64,000 bases of DNA from Gliomastix tumulicola (Eukaryota; Ascomycota; Sordariomycetes; Hypocreales; Bionectriaceae). The notes beneath the pieces were generated by a model. The model did no database searches. It was not told the DNA's origin and worked only from the letters and a program-made list of their open reading frames with translations. A program made the position numbers and the translations under genes. Of this stretch, positions 21,500 to 33,212 are shown piece by piece. The stretch spans positions 1,364,001 to 1,428,000 of the forward strand of contig BCHX01000008.1 of NCBI GenBank assembly GCA_001599755.1, in the 5' to 3' direction. Positions within the stretch are counted from its first letter, which is position 1. Each line of letters begins with the position of its first letter.

Positions 21500-23138
21500 G
21501 ATATGATAGAACGTGACGACAAGATGGCACTTCCCAATTATGACACAAAAGTCAAACGTCTCTGCTCTATTGGACTCAAAGAACGCAAGTTACAGGATCG
21601 TGACGCCCCCCCTCTGCGCTCGCCTATATACCCGGCCCTCCAGGTGTGCTGACCTGGAGGTTTCGAAGCCCTACCCTTCCATTCTTCCAATCCAGATAGC
21701 CCCCGATCTCCAGACACGGGCCAGACGGAGTAGTCTGGAGTACAGGAGCGTCACAGGAGGCGTCCATCCCCCGGGCTCCAAGTTCCGGCGCGCCGCTGAT
21801 GGTGCGGCGGTTAAGGGTATCCGGCGGGGGAGAGCGAGACGGGATATCGAGTCCCCCACGGGGATTTCCCCGGATTTTAGGAGGTTTTTGTTACATATAT
21901 GAGCTTCTTCTATTGGCTCGTAGAAGAATGCTTTCTTGATGATTGTCGTCTTTCCTGTGGCTTTTTGGTGGGTAGGACAGCTGTGTAACCATTGACAGGC
22001 ATCCCGTGTAAGTAGGAGGTGAGCTCTCAGGAATCACTAGACGGTGCCTGTGAGGTATTAGACGGAAGGGGTGGTGTGGATGCTGAGCAATCGCCCTGCC
22101 GGTCAATACCAGTGACGATAGTACAGACTAATCCCGTAAGCGACGCTCAGCACAACCGAGATATGCGTCAATGTTTCGAGTCAAGTCTGACCTGTCACAG
22201 ATCGTCGCCGTATCATCGGTGGCTGCCTTATCTCAACGGTCAGCGCCACAGCAGCGTTGTGGATGGTGGGGTGCAGACAAAATTGCATCTACTGGTTTTG
22301 GTAGGTATCCTTATTGTCACCCTCCCAAGGCATGCCCCTCCATTGAATGCGTCCGGAATGGCAGGGCTTCTTTCCCCCAAAACCTCAACCCACCAAAAAC
22401 AGACGTCACAACCGAGTCCAAGTCCGTCTTCTGATGCAACCTCGCATCCAAGCCATCTCTGTCTCCATATCCGACGGATAACTAGGGAGCTGATCTCGAC
22501 GCCGACGTCGCATTCTCCCCCAGTCGATCGACTGCTTCTATCGCTCGTGTGAGCGCGCCGATAACCCGCCAGCAGCAGCAGACAGCCAGCCACTCAGCCG
22601 CTACGGTCGGCAAAGTCGTGGACTTGGCTGGACTGGGATGCAGGACTGGAGTCACTGGACCCCGCAGCCTGGAGCAGATCCATCCATCACTCTCCCTTGA
22701 CATCGAGGTTGCCAGGATTGAAGAAGCTGATAGCGTGTGGCTGCCACCCCTTCACCCGATCCGCTCGCTCACCGGTCGCCGTCATCGCCCGCAGCCGCAG
22801 CCATACCCAACATCGGCAGTCAGGCGTCGGTCGCATCAATAATCATCAACCCATCAACCACCCCGGCGTCCCAGCATCGTCGCCCTCCCCATTGGATTGG
22901 ATCCCTCCATTTCGCTCCATCGGGAGAGGAGGGGCCACTCGCCCACATTCTTGCCCGCAAGCCCTCGGCACCCTTTTTACTGGTCTTTGGGTAATCACTT
23001 TGTCAGAGCGCAGCGCAGCGCCAGGGGGAGGAAAGAGACGAGAGGTGCAGCAGCAGCAGCAGCAGCAGCAGCAGACGAACAGCGAGACGGACGAATCCAC
23101 ACACGACACGCATCCGACACACCCACGACCACACCACC
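21500..23138. other. Divergent intergenic region, P450 and AMPK beta promoters
   Basis: No gene is recognised. The first 300 bp should hold the P450 promoter, with a TATA-like element listed separately. The right half is pyrimidine-rich and ends in a CAG run (23046-23075) just before the AMPK beta start, within its probable 5' UTR. Short open frames here are low-complexity and overlap on both strands. Confidence 0.5.
21625..21630 (-). promoter_or_regulatory. TATA-like element upstream of the P450
   Basis: TATATA, read on the minus strand within GGGTATATAGGCG, lies about 126 bp before the P450 start codon at 21499. That spacing is reasonable for a fungal TATA box with a short 5' UTR. Chance occurrence cannot be excluded. 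Confidence 0.35.
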
Positions 23139-25098
23139 ATGGGCAACAACCCTTCTTCCTCCTCCAAGCCGGCAACGCCCACCTCCACGGCGCCCCAGAG
23201 CCAGAGCAACTCTGGCCCCGCGACGCCTGCCGCCGCAACCGCCGCCGGCTCGGGGAGTAGCATTCACCACCACGCTCACCAGCACCACCACAGTCACAGC
23301 TCCCATCAGCACCATCCGCCGCCACCGCAGCAGCACGAGTCGCAGTCGCCACGATCCGGCCGCAGGGACACGCGCAGCATAATCCACACCGCCGCCCAGC
23401 GCTCCGCCGCGCCCCCGGAGGAGTCCCTCGCCCAGGCCCAGGGCTCGACAACAATCGCCAGCCGGCCCAAGTCCCTCCCGGGCACGGCCGTCTCCTCCCT
23501 CAGCGGCTCACCCCTCAGCAGCATCTCGACCCCGGCCAACAGCCACAAGGAGACCGCCGCCGCCGCCGCCATGACGCAGAAGGCGGCCGGCGCGTCTGGC
23601 GCCTCGGACCCCCGTCCCATCATCCCCTCCAAACCAGTCGACGTCCCCGTCGAGGCCGGCTCGCATAGCGCGAATCACCCCCACGCGCATTACAACTCCG
23701 ACACTGCCACCCGCGGCGCCATGACCGACTCGGCCCTGATCTCCCAGGGCAGCCTGACCGACATGTACCTGACGCACCCACCCCGCATGCCCCTGCCCAT
23801 CGAGGAGGAGATACACACCCCCGGCTCGCCCATCCTCGCCCCCGAGGAGGAGGCTGGCCTGGCTGACATTGGCGAGCTGGGCGACTCGGCCGATATCCTA
23901 ACGCGTAAGAGCTCTGGACTCAGCGCCGGGACCCTGGACGAGGACGAGGGCGAGGAGCTCCGTGTCGACAAGACCCGGCCTACCGTCTTGTACAAGCTGG
24001 AGTGGAGAGGCGGCGGTGACAAGGTCTACGTGACGGGTTCGATATTCCAATGGAACAGGAAGCGGCGGCTTCCTCCAGTGTAAGTTCTGATAAGAGCATG
24101 CCTGCTCTCCCTCGTCGGCTCTTCCCCTCTCCCCACACTTCCGGCCCAATCAACCTCGAGTCCAAGAGGTGTTCCTCCACTTGAGCTGTTATCTTGAAAC
24201 CCCTTCTCAGATGCGCCCATGCACTATGTCACCGTGGTTTCTCATCATCCTATGGTCCAACCGAAGATCAACGGACCGCTTGTTGCTCGTGCTGTGTTAC
24301 TCGTCCCCGGCTACCGGGTCTCTAGGAGGTCAAATCACTGACGCTCTGTTCTTGTATAGTGATGGCAAGCCGGGCTACTTCGCCGCGACGGTCCATGTTC
24401 TCCCAGGAACCCACCACGTGCGCTTCTTAGTAGACGGGATCATGCAGACGGCCCCTGAACTGCCCACCACCGTCGACTTTGGCAACAACCTGGTCAACTA
24501 CATCGAAGTCAGCCCCGAGGACCCGAGCAAGTTGGCAAAGGCCCCCGCAACCGCCCCCGTCAGCGAAGATAAGGACAAGGCCGAGGCCATCCCCGCCGCC
24601 GTGGCAGCCGCCACCGCAGCCGCAGCCGCCGCGGCGCAGACCCGGTCATCGAGGTCGAGCTCCGTGTCGAGCAAGGACCAGCAGGTCAAGGCACCGCCGC
24701 GGAACAAGCCCGTCCTGCCCGCCGACGCATACCGCGGCGAGATCCCGCAGTATCTGCAGGACTTTGACCAGGCAGAAGACTCGCCAGCGTACCAGAATGC
24801 CGTGTCGGCCATCGACAAGCTTCCCACGCCGCCGAGCTTGCCCGGCTTCCTGGGCAAGCCGATCCTCAACGCGGCCGTGCTGATGAAGGACGACAACAGT
24901 GTGCTCAACATGCCCAACCACACGGTGCTGAACCATCTCGCGACTAGCAGCATAAAGAACGGCATCCTGGCCGTCTCAGCGACGACGAGATATAGGAATA
25001 AGGTGCGTCGCTTGTTTCTGTTCTACATGGCTCTGTGCTAACGGTAATATTAGTATGTGACGACTATTATATATAAACCCACATCGATGGATGACTGA
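23139..25098 (+). CDS. GAL83: AMPK/SNF1 complex beta subunit
   Basis: Three exons (23139-24079, 24360-25002, 25054-25098) join to 542 residues. The beta subunit bridges the SNF1/AMPK catalytic and gamma subunits and directs the kinase to substrates. The protein starts MGNNPSSSSK, a good N-myristoylation signal at Gly2. About 260 residues of Ser/Pro/His-rich disordered sequence follow. The glycogen-binding module begins at LYKLEWRGGGDKVYVTG and continues past intron 1 as DGKPGYFAATVHVLPGTHHV and FLVDG. The C-terminal ASC domain carries LPTPPSLPGFLGKPILN and NHTVLNHLATSSIKNG, and the last exon supplies YVTTIIYKPTSMDD, the standard ending. Intron 1 is 280 bp, long for this window, and stays open in one frame, so retention or an alternative exon is conceivable. 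An Ala-rich run lies near residues 385-405. Confidence 0.92.
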
Positions 25099-25394
25099 GT
25101 AAGGAGTGATGTGAAGCGAGGCGGGTTTGTCTGTCTGGGACTTAGATGTGTGTTCTATTTAGAGGGAGTCGAGGGTGTATTCCATAATACCTGACGCCAG
25201 TGGATGTATATGATGATCTGACGTCAGGATTCTCTGCTGTTTCTCATCTCGAGCAACATTATCTTCTATCATCTTGGATGGTGCGGCGCAACGATTCCAT
25301 AGTAGCCATGAATCTAGTCACATGAACAAGCTACTCTAGGCGGTCAGCCCCCTTTTCTCTAGATTCATTTTTTGATTCTTTCATCTATCTGGTT

Positions 25395-26441
25395 CTAGTC
25401 CCTCCACTTGACAAAGACTTCATCCGTCCTAAACCGCTGCGTAGTTGTGCTCTCCTCCAGCTCCGTCCTGAACCCCGTCCTATACGCAAGCAAACCCGCA
25501 TGGGCAATCATGATGCCATTGTCGATGCAGAACCGCTCGTCCGTCGCGAAGACACTCCCGCCACGCTCCTTGGCCATGCCCCCCATCATCTCCTGCAGCC
25601 GCTCGTTGCTGCCGACGCCGCCCACGATCAACACCTGCGAACTGCCGACGTGGGCCATGGCGCGCTCCGTGATCTCGACGAGCATCGCGAAGACCGTCTC
25701 CTGCAGACTGAAGCACAGGTCCTCCGCCGTGAAGCCGGCCTCGCCGCTCTCCATCTGGGCGGCCAGCAGGTCCGCGGCGGCCAGGATCCCCGAGAAGGAG
25801 CAGTCCATGCCCTTGACGGCGTACGGCAGGTCGAGCAGGCAGCCGCCGCCGCGCTTGGCCATCTGCTCGATGTTGTACCCGGGCGCCGGGTCGTTGGAGA
25901 TGCGCAGCGTGCGCGCGAACCGGTCGAGGCAGTTGCCCACGGCGATGTCGAGCGTCTCGCCAAAGATGCGGTAGCGCTGCTCCGCGTACGCGATGACCTG
26001 CGAGTTGCCGCCGCTCACGTACAGCACCACGGGGTTCTCGGCGCCCGTGATGGCGCGCCCCATCTCGATGTGTCCCACGCAGTGGTTCACGCCCACGAGC
26101 GGCCTGCCCCAGAGCAACGAGAGGGTGCGCGCCGCGACGGCGACGCTGTGTAGGGGCGCGCCCATCCCGGGCCCCTGCGTGAAGCACACGCAGTCGACGT
26201 CCCGCGGCGCGACGCCCGCCTGCTTCAGGGCCGCGAGCGCGAGCGAGGCGAAGTGCGCCCGGTGGTGGTGCGCCGTGTCCTTGGGGAGGAAGCCCGTGCC
26301 GGGAGGGGAGACGAAGGTGTGGCGGAGGTTGGCGAGGATGACGGGCTGGGAGGAAGGGGAGGCATAGTGGCGGATGACGCCGATGCCGAGTTTGTTGGCT
26401 GAGCCCTCGCAGCCGACGGCGATCCACGAGTCTTTGGCCAT
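25395..26441 (-). CDS. KAE1: KEOPS complex tRNA N6-threonylcarbamoyl transferase subunit Kae1
   Basis: A single-exon gene of 348 residues. Kae1/OSGEP transfers the threonylcarbamoyl group to A37 of ANN-decoding tRNAs within the KEOPS/EKC complex. The ASKHA fold is clear: IAVGCEGSANKLGIGV, then PPGTGFLPKDTAHHHRAH, then VDCVCFTQGPGMGAPL. The metal-binding HxxxH is His120 and His124 in NHCVGHIEMGR. VLYVSGGNSQVIAY, ETLDIAVGNCLDRFAR and the late GGVGSNERLQEMM with FCIDNGIMIAHAGL follow. The length matches the cytosolic family and no mitochondrial presequence is present, which separates it from Qri7. The gene runs tail-to-tail with the AMPK beta gene, with 296 bp between stop codons. That spacer contains a TGACGTCA palindrome at 25219-25226. 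Confidence 0.95.
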   Translation of the reverse strand: MAKDSWIAVGCEGSANKLGIGVIRHYASPSSQPVILANLRHTFVSPPGTGFLPKDTAHHHRAHFASLALAALKQAGVAPRDVDCVCFTQGPGMGAPLHSVAVAARTLSLLWGRPLVGVNHCVGHIEMGRAITGAENPVVLYVSGGNSQVIAYAEQRYRIFGETLDIAVGNCLDRFARTLRISNDPAPGYNIEQMAKRGGGCLLDLPYAVKGMDCSFSGILAAADLLAAQMESGEAGFTAEDLCFSLQETVFAMLVEITERAMAHVGSSQVLIVGGVGSNERLQEMMGGMAKERGGSVFATDERFCIDNGIMIAHAGLLAYRTGFRTELEESTTTQRFRTDEVFVKWRD

Positions 26442-27911
26442 TGGGTAGTGGTGCTTGTGGATGACAAGGATTCAGAAAGGTTGGGTGGTGAAACAGCGAG
26501 GCCGGAGCAGTGGACCGCTAATCAGTGAGGCTATAATATCACCCAACAGCCAGTGGTGTGCCTTTCTGTTTCATCAGCGAATGATGTCTCACGAATTACA
26601 AGTTCCAATATCATGGAAGTCGTTCTTTCAACATCCCACTCCAATGGCGGGGCATCAATCCCGGCTTATCTTATCAGACCCTCGATTCCGCGCTGACTAA
26701 GCCGCAAGGGCACCACTCACAACCTCCCACACAGTCAAGGGTCAGTCGGACGCCAGCAATCAAGCCTCAGCCCTTTTAGCCGCCCCGACATTCATACGAC
26801 ACCAAACATGCCCATTCACCCCCTCTCGCGTCATCCCTCCTTCTCCTCTTCCTCCGCTCCCTTTTTCTTATCGCTCTTTTCAAACCACAGCATTTCCGGT
26901 TCTTATATTCCAGTCGTCAGGAACGGAGAAGTACAGTACGTACCGTCGGTGGATTCCTCTAGCGTCTCGCTGGCCTCACACAAGAAATCGGGAACCATCC
27001 CTCTTCCACCCTTCTATACCGTACACCACTTTTTTTTTCTTTCTTTTTGCCCCCCGTTCCTTTCCTACGATTCTTCTCCTCTCCTTCTTCATAATGGCCT
27101 CTATCTTCTCTACATTATGTCCTCCTGCTCGCTGCTGCAGCGCACGTCGTGCGAACGACTGGCGCAGGATCAGTAGATCCCGCGGCTAAGGGCCAGCCGT
27201 CGAAAACCCACAACTGCGCTCGCCCGTCCGCCGCTCCAGCGCCGGGTCGTTTCTTCTCTTCTTCACTGGCGACTTGGGCTCGTGTGCCCCAAGTTTGCGA
27301 GAAAATGAGAGCGCCCCTTGGGCAGGCAACAAGAGCGGCTGACGACCGCTGACGAGGCGCCGCAGCGCGCGCCCTCAGAAGCTCCTCCCACACCAAAAGG
27401 CGAGCCGAGCCCCCGCCCGCCTCGAGACCCAAGCCACGGCCAGCTCGGCAACGACGCAGCACACACACCGCAAACACAGCCCCGACATCACACGACCAAA
27501 GACACGCACACGCAAAATGAGGCAAACGCTGTCGAGCGGAATATCCATGATTTTTGGGGGTTCTAAAAAAGGCGCAGGACCCCTCTCTGAGGGCATCCCG
27601 GCCCAAATACAACGACAACTTATGTACATGAGGCCCAGTCCGAAGCACCTCCCCAGACCACCCGGTCCCTTCCTATATACCGACCGGCCGTCCGTCCGAA
27701 ATATCCCAGACTCCCCAACTCCTCGCAATACTCGATCATCATCCCCGCGGCGACTATGTACTATACATGCCGGGGATGGGCTCCCGACGCGCGGCTGCCG
27801 ATCAAGCCGCAGCGAGAAGAAAACAACAAAAAGAGAAACAGAGGGGTATATACAATTTCCTCCCCAGCGGATATAATACAACAATGCGAGCCTTCGTCTC
27901 CGTGCGGGCTT
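26442..27911. other. Intergenic region between KAE1 and EPL1
   Basis: This region holds the KAE1 promoter on the left and the EPL1 3' UTR on the right. An open frame at 26808-27176 reads 122 residues of Ser/Phe-rich, low-complexity protein; I do not call it a gene. From about 26815 to 27075 the plus strand is strongly pyrimidine-rich, which suggests a promoter or UTR rather than coding sequence. Confidence 0.45.
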
Positions 27912-29930
27912 TCAGGCTTGCGTGGGTTGTGCTGCAGGTGTCGTCTTAGCGACCTGAGGCGGCGCCTGCGCTGCTTGAGCGGCGGCATGCGCCTGGGCAG
28001 CGGCTTGCACGGCCTGAGCGGCCTGGGCTGCCTGAGCTGATGACGGCGCCTGCCCAGCTGCTTGTGGCCCTGGCGGCGGCAATGCCCTAGCGTGTGCTGG
28101 ACCGCCAGGAGGGCCATGCTGACCCAACTCGGGTGGGCGCCTATTCCACATGAATTGGCTCAACGGGATGCTCGCGCGGAACTTGAGTGCCCGTGTGTCA
28201 AACTGGTCGACTTCATAGACGTCGGGCTCGTCATCCTCGGAGTCTGAGTCATACTTCCACCGGTCACTGTACTCGTTGCCGCCTCTTAACCGGCGCGACT
28301 CTAGTCCTCTCCGGTCAATCCACAACCGACCTCCCCGCCCGAAGCGCCGTCTATATGACGGGTAGCTCGATTCCGAGTCGTCTCCAAGTCTGCCAGACTT
28401 GAAATGCAGGATCGGCGGATCCGGCTTATCTAACTCCATCGGCTCTGGTTCCGGCGCATCCTCCTGATCCACGTCCATTTCCTCAGATACGGAGGACGGC
28501 GGCGTCAGCATAAGACACTCCGTCTTTGCAGGACGGAACTTCTGCTCCATCCCCGAGTCACTAATCGGGGACAGCGGCGCTCGGGTGAGATCGATGTGGT
28601 TGGAGTTCCACTTCCTATGGTTCTGCACCTTGAGCTCGATGTCGGCGCGGAACTCATTCTCCTTCTCGGCGAGTCTATCGGACAGCAATACGAGGTCCGA
28701 GTCGACGGTCCGTCCATCAGGGCGCACCGGCATGCGCATTGCGGCGGAGGGTCTCTGGATAACGGGGGCTTCGGGAGCCTTGCGTTTCTGTGGCTATACA
28801 TGAAGTCAGCATACCGAGGTCTCGAATCGTCCACGTCACTGCTGTCAAGACGTACCTTTTGGTTGATGAGGTCTTCGTCGCCCTCTTTGATGCCAAGTTT
28901 CGTCTTGATCATCTTGAGGCGTGCCCTCTCCTCAAACACCACCCGATCCGCATGCAGCAGCTCCCGCTTCATCGCCTCACGCTCCGCAGACAGTACTACT
29001 AGCTGGCGACCATCCTCCAACTCCCGACGGAGGCGCTTCAGCGTCTCGGCGATCTTGTTGTCGCGAGCACGGGTCTTGCGTGTCTGGCGAGCTTCTCGTC
29101 GTCGGAAGCACACGTACGGGTCCGTGTCATCCTTCTCCTGGTGAGTCTCGGACTTGAGCGTCGGGTGTATAGGTTTGTTTCCCATCTCCTGCCTCCTCGT
29201 CTTCCAGTACTCGTATATGGGTTTGGCATGGTGCAGCACGTGTTGCGAGTTGAGGTGATTCAGGCCCGGCACCATATGCTCATATGACACAACGGTATTA
29301 TCTACCGATGCGAACGGCGTCTGCTCTGCGGCCGTCTCCTCAAAGACATCCATGATGTGCTCGAAGTCATCGTCGGAGAGCGGGCCTGGTGCCGGCTTCT
29401 TGCCATTATACTCCCGGAGAAAGTCATCGTCCTCCGCAGTCATGTCATATTGGCAACTTATGCACTCCTCGACCGTCTGCGAAGAGCGGATGTACGAGGA
29501 CGGCTGGTGGAAGTCACTCGGGTAGAGCTCATCGTAGTCGATGGCGTTCTCCTCGGGAGGAGGCACCGGAATCTCCTGGTCATTACTAGTGCCGGCCGCC
29601 GTGAGAATGGTCTGCAAATGGTATTCCTGCACGCATACTGATGTTAGCAAAACCTGCCGTTACACGCTGCCCTTCCCCCCTAGCATTGGGAGTGGGGCGG
29701 GGGTGCGGGAGAGCAACGCCAAGAAATCTCACGTGAACCGGCACGTGATATCATGATGCCACGTAGCCCCAGAAACCACTCACATTTTCCTCAGCCTGCT
29801 CGACACCGGTCGCGATTTGATTCTCGGTCGCTAAAGCCTCGTATTCTGAAGGGTCGATTTGGTCTTCTCTGAGCACTGGGAGTGCGGTTTTGACGCTCAA
29901 CTTCTTCACCCGAACTTTGCGGGAAGACAT
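27912..29930 (-). CDS. EPL1: Enhancer of polycomb-like protein, NuA4 subunit
   Basis: Three exons (29930-29784, 29626-28856, 28793-27912) join to 599 residues; introns are 157 and 62 bp. EPL1 is the scaffold of the NuA4/Piccolo histone H4/H2A acetyltransferase. The N-terminus MSSRKVRVKKLSVKTALPVL is basic as in the family. The EPcA domain follows across the first junction (EEN/EYHLQTIL) with IPVPPPEENAIDYDELYP and ECISCQYDMTAEDDDFL. Further conserved blocks are VSYEHMVPGLNHLNSQHVLHH and DPYVCFRRREARQTRKTRARD. The C-terminus, from about residue 545, is Ala/Gln-rich (AQAAQAAQAVQAAAQAHAAAQ). The basal chromatin role is established for the family; nothing here suggests divergence. It faces the NIF-domain gene across 1.66 kb. 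Confidence 0.95.
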
Positions 29931-31588
29931 CGTCCGAGGGTAAGGGAGGGGGGGGGTTGGTTGGGCTCGGTCGGTCGGTAGGGTCGGCTAAGGCAGGTTC
30001 CCTGTGGCGAACGCAGCCAGCAGGAAAGGGCGGAAAATCCGCGCAAAAAATAAAAACTTCAAGTCATAAAAATGAGAGGCCGACGCGTTCGCCTGCACGA
30101 TTATTTCGATGGGAAGGGCGTGTCTTGGGTCGTGTTTTGATGGCTGCGCTGTTTTTCTTCTGCGGCCGGTTATTGCGCCCTATTCTCTCTCCTGAGGTGA
30201 CGTTGGGGATTGTTTTGCCTCGCGCAAAATTTTCGCTGGGTTGCAAGGGGGGGCTGCGGTGGTTGGTTGGTTGCAGGTGGGTTATTTTTCCTTCCGGGGG
30301 CGTAAGGTGCGCTGTAAGGCATCGAGTTTTAGGGGCGGGGGGGAGGAGGGAGAAAGAAAAGTAAAATTGGGCCAGAAGTTACTTTTAGCTGCGAGGGACA
30401 TACAAAAAGTACGTCCTGTGCTCGGACCACTTTCTCCTTTTTTTGGCCCCACCGGATTGGGAATGAGGTTCCCTTTGGGTGTTGTGCTGAGCACGGGTGG
30501 CTAGTGGGTGCTCTTTCCTCGTGCTTCTTTCTCGTTCTGAGGCGCAGCAGGAGGAACCTCACAAAGGGGACCCCCAGTCAGTCACATGACCAGTCGTTGC
30601 CTTACCTTTGGTACTGAGACCAATGTGATTCAATCAGGATTGAAGCCATTGCAATTGGCGTCGTTGGGGTGATTGAAAGCTTTGAAGGGGCAAGAAAATA
30701 CACTATTTGTTCGTATCACCGTTCATTTTTGTGCGTCGAGGAGGGATAACAAGAAAACTTTCTTACTCGTCACAATTGCAAGGGTGAGTGACAAAGGTGA
30801 CGGTATCCCCAGCGACCGGTGGCGATAAGATATCGACAGGTCCTGATAAGCCGAGTGTGGCTACCCTACATCTTGATATCGCAACTCAAGTCTTTTACAA
30901 GATGAATGGTTTGCAGCAGCTCTGAGCTGGAAATACATGTGCATCTCGTCTCTTACCACTTGCCATTCGTATCGAATATTTTCCGACCTTGTAAGTAAGT
31001 AGTACTTCAATCTGAATCTTTTGCAGATGAGTGGGCTTGAATTGTCGACTTGCTTGATAGTGCATGCTCGCTTGACTTACCTGATGGCACGCAGTAGAGG
31101 AACGAGCATTTTGGTCCCAATGAATCAAGACTACCACTGGCGTAACCAATGCAACTGCAGGGGGGCTAGTCATACGTCCTTCTCGACAGCCATTTACCAG
31201 CTCTAGACTCTTCCAACCAGCGGGCGCACTTGTTGATCACCGTCGTGAAGCTGTTCCTCGCGAACATATTAGCCCCACTTAGATCTCGCCGATAAGACTT
31301 CAGAGTTATCTTATCTCCCAGATAAGGAAAGATTTCTGTGGGCAACTCCCCATGTTGATCCTCAACCAAACCGCCGCCTTAGACCTGACTCAAGACTTCT
31401 GCCTACTCCCTCTTACTCATTCCTTTTCTTCTGCTGCCTTGCCTTTCATTTTTCTTGTTGTACATATAAATAGACCGCAATTCACTCTTTGGCCCTCCTG
31501 GATTTTCAAGTTCCTGGACTCTTTCAGCGCTCGGCGGGCGAGGAATTGGAGAGAGAGAGACGGAGAGCGCGCATCCTCTTGAATCTTC
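29931..31588. other. Divergent promoter region, EPL1 and NIF-domain gene
   Basis: No gene is recognised in this 1.66-kb stretch. It separates two genes pointing apart, so both promoters lie here. Short G-rich runs occur just upstream of EPL1 (29941-29960 and 30331-30350). Composition is otherwise ordinary and open frames are short. Confidence 0.45.
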
Positions 31589-32879
31589 ATGTTGCGCCGC
31601 GCCGGCTCGCTCCTCCGCGAAAAACCCTCGTCATTATTGCTTGGCCGCGTCCCGAGCTGCGCTTTCAGAAGATACGGCTCGTCGGATCATGGACGGCGGC
31701 AGAAGCTGCGACACTCGACAAGAATGTACGAACAGCAGCCGGAGATACAGTACGCGATGGGTGCGGGTGTGACTGGGGAAGTTGGGCAGGAGCAACAGCA
31801 GCCGCAACCACGGCAGGTGGTGATCCCGGGACTCACGTTGCTCGCGGCGGCACAGGCGCAGGCGCAGGCGCGGGTCGATGGACAAGGGCAGGCAGATGGA
31901 TTGGTTCTGCAGACGGCGACGTGAGTGAACGAACACTCTTCCCCTCCCTTGGCAATTGCTTCATCTGATAACTGACATTTCTCGCAGCGCGACAGAGTTC
32001 ATCCCGAGTAGCCAACCGACGATCCCCCCAGCGCCGCCGATACGCACCGGATACGTTCCCCCGGCGCTGAAGAAGCGTCAGAAGAAAGCTGCAGCAGCAG
32101 CCGCCTCCGCCGCCGCCGCCGCCGCCGCCGCAGCAACGCGCACACCACCCACGCCATCGTCACCCGACGCCAACAAGCGCAGTCGCGACACCATAACCGC
32201 CCCCTCGGCAGCCTCAGGCGGCGTCCCCGACCCGTCCCCGTCCTACCTCGCTCTCTCGTCGCCACAGCCCTCGACCCTCCCCAACTCCCGCCGCATCCTC
32301 GTCATCATGGACCTCAACGGCACCCTCCTCTACCGCCCGTCCAAGAAGCGCCCCTTCCACTTCGTCGAGCGCCCGCACGCCAAGCGCTTCCTCCAGTACT
32401 GCCTCGACAACTTCCTCGTCGCCATCTGGTCCTCGGCCCGCCCGCGCAACGTGGAGAACATGGTCCGGCAGCTGCTGACCCCCGATCAGGTCGACCGGCT
32501 GCTCGTGACCTGGGCGCGGGACAAGTTCGGCCTCACGCCCGAGGACTACAACGCGCGCGTGCAGGTGTACAAGCGGCTGACGACGGTGTGGGCCGAGCCC
32601 GGCGTGCAGGCCGCGCACCCGGATTTTCACGCGGGCGGCCGCTGGGACCAGACGAACACGGTGCTCGTCGACGACTCGGTCGAGAAGGGCCGCAGCGAGC
32701 CGCACAACATACTGGTCCTGCCCGAGTTCGCGGGCGTCGGGTTCGAGACGGCCGATGTGCTGCCGCAGGTGCACGACTACCTGAATACGCTGTGCTGGCA
32801 GGCGAATGTTAGCGGTTACATGAGGGAGAACCCCTTCAGGCTGGACCATGCTTATGCACTTGGTGGTGGACGGAGATAA
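31589..32879 (+). CDS. FCP1/NIF-domain (HAD) phosphatase-like protein with altered motif
   Basis: Two exons (31589-31920, 31988-32879) join to 407 residues over a 67-bp intron. The N-terminus MLRRAGSLLREKPSSLLLGR is arginine-rich and free of acidic residues to about residue 20, so a mitochondrial presequence is plausible; Met at about residue 46 is an alternative start. A Gln/Ala-rich linker and a Lys/Ala block (KKRQKKAAAAAAS) follow. The NIF/FCP1-homology domain starts at RRILVIMDLNGTLLYRPSKK and continues with PFHFVERPHAKRFLQYCLDN, VAIWSSARPRNVENM and VLVDDSVEKG. The HAD signature DxDx(T/V) reads DLNGT: Asp219 is present, but the second acid position (221) is Asn. That acid normally acts in general acid/base catalysis, so activity may be weak or absent. 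Similar DLNGT proteins exist in other fungi as far as I recall. Substrate is unknown. Confidence 0.85.
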
Positions 32880-33212
32880 GAGCTAGAACCTCGATCCGAA
32901 TGGTTGACGGCTTTGATGAACAGGATACCCAAGTCACGAAAAGGTGGCAAGAATCCAGGGTTTGGATGAAATTATCAACACTTGAAAGTGTTGTCATCTT
33001 GTGATTTTACGTTTTTTTATGATAGATATCATGGCCGGCCCTCAGGAGTGGACAGCCAGACTCATGACAAAGAAGACCCTAGAGAGCGACGTGCAACATC
33101 CCGCCGTGACAGCTTTGTGTGTCTCATCATAACTCATTCCATCAACCGTTTTTGTTTCCCTTCATTCTCATTCATCATGAAACGATCATGTCAAGCCAAC
33201 AGCGCGAGGCGT
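32880..33212. other. Short convergent 3' region
   Basis: This 333-bp stretch lies between the stop codons of the plus-strand NIF-domain gene and the minus-strand eEF1B-gamma gene. It should hold both 3' UTRs and polyadenylation sites. No gene is seen. Confidence 0.5.

Noticed and set aside
26808..27176. 122-residue Ser/Phe-rich open frame upstream of KAE1
   Set aside because: Composition follows a polypyrimidine tract and no splicing partner or family resemblance was found.
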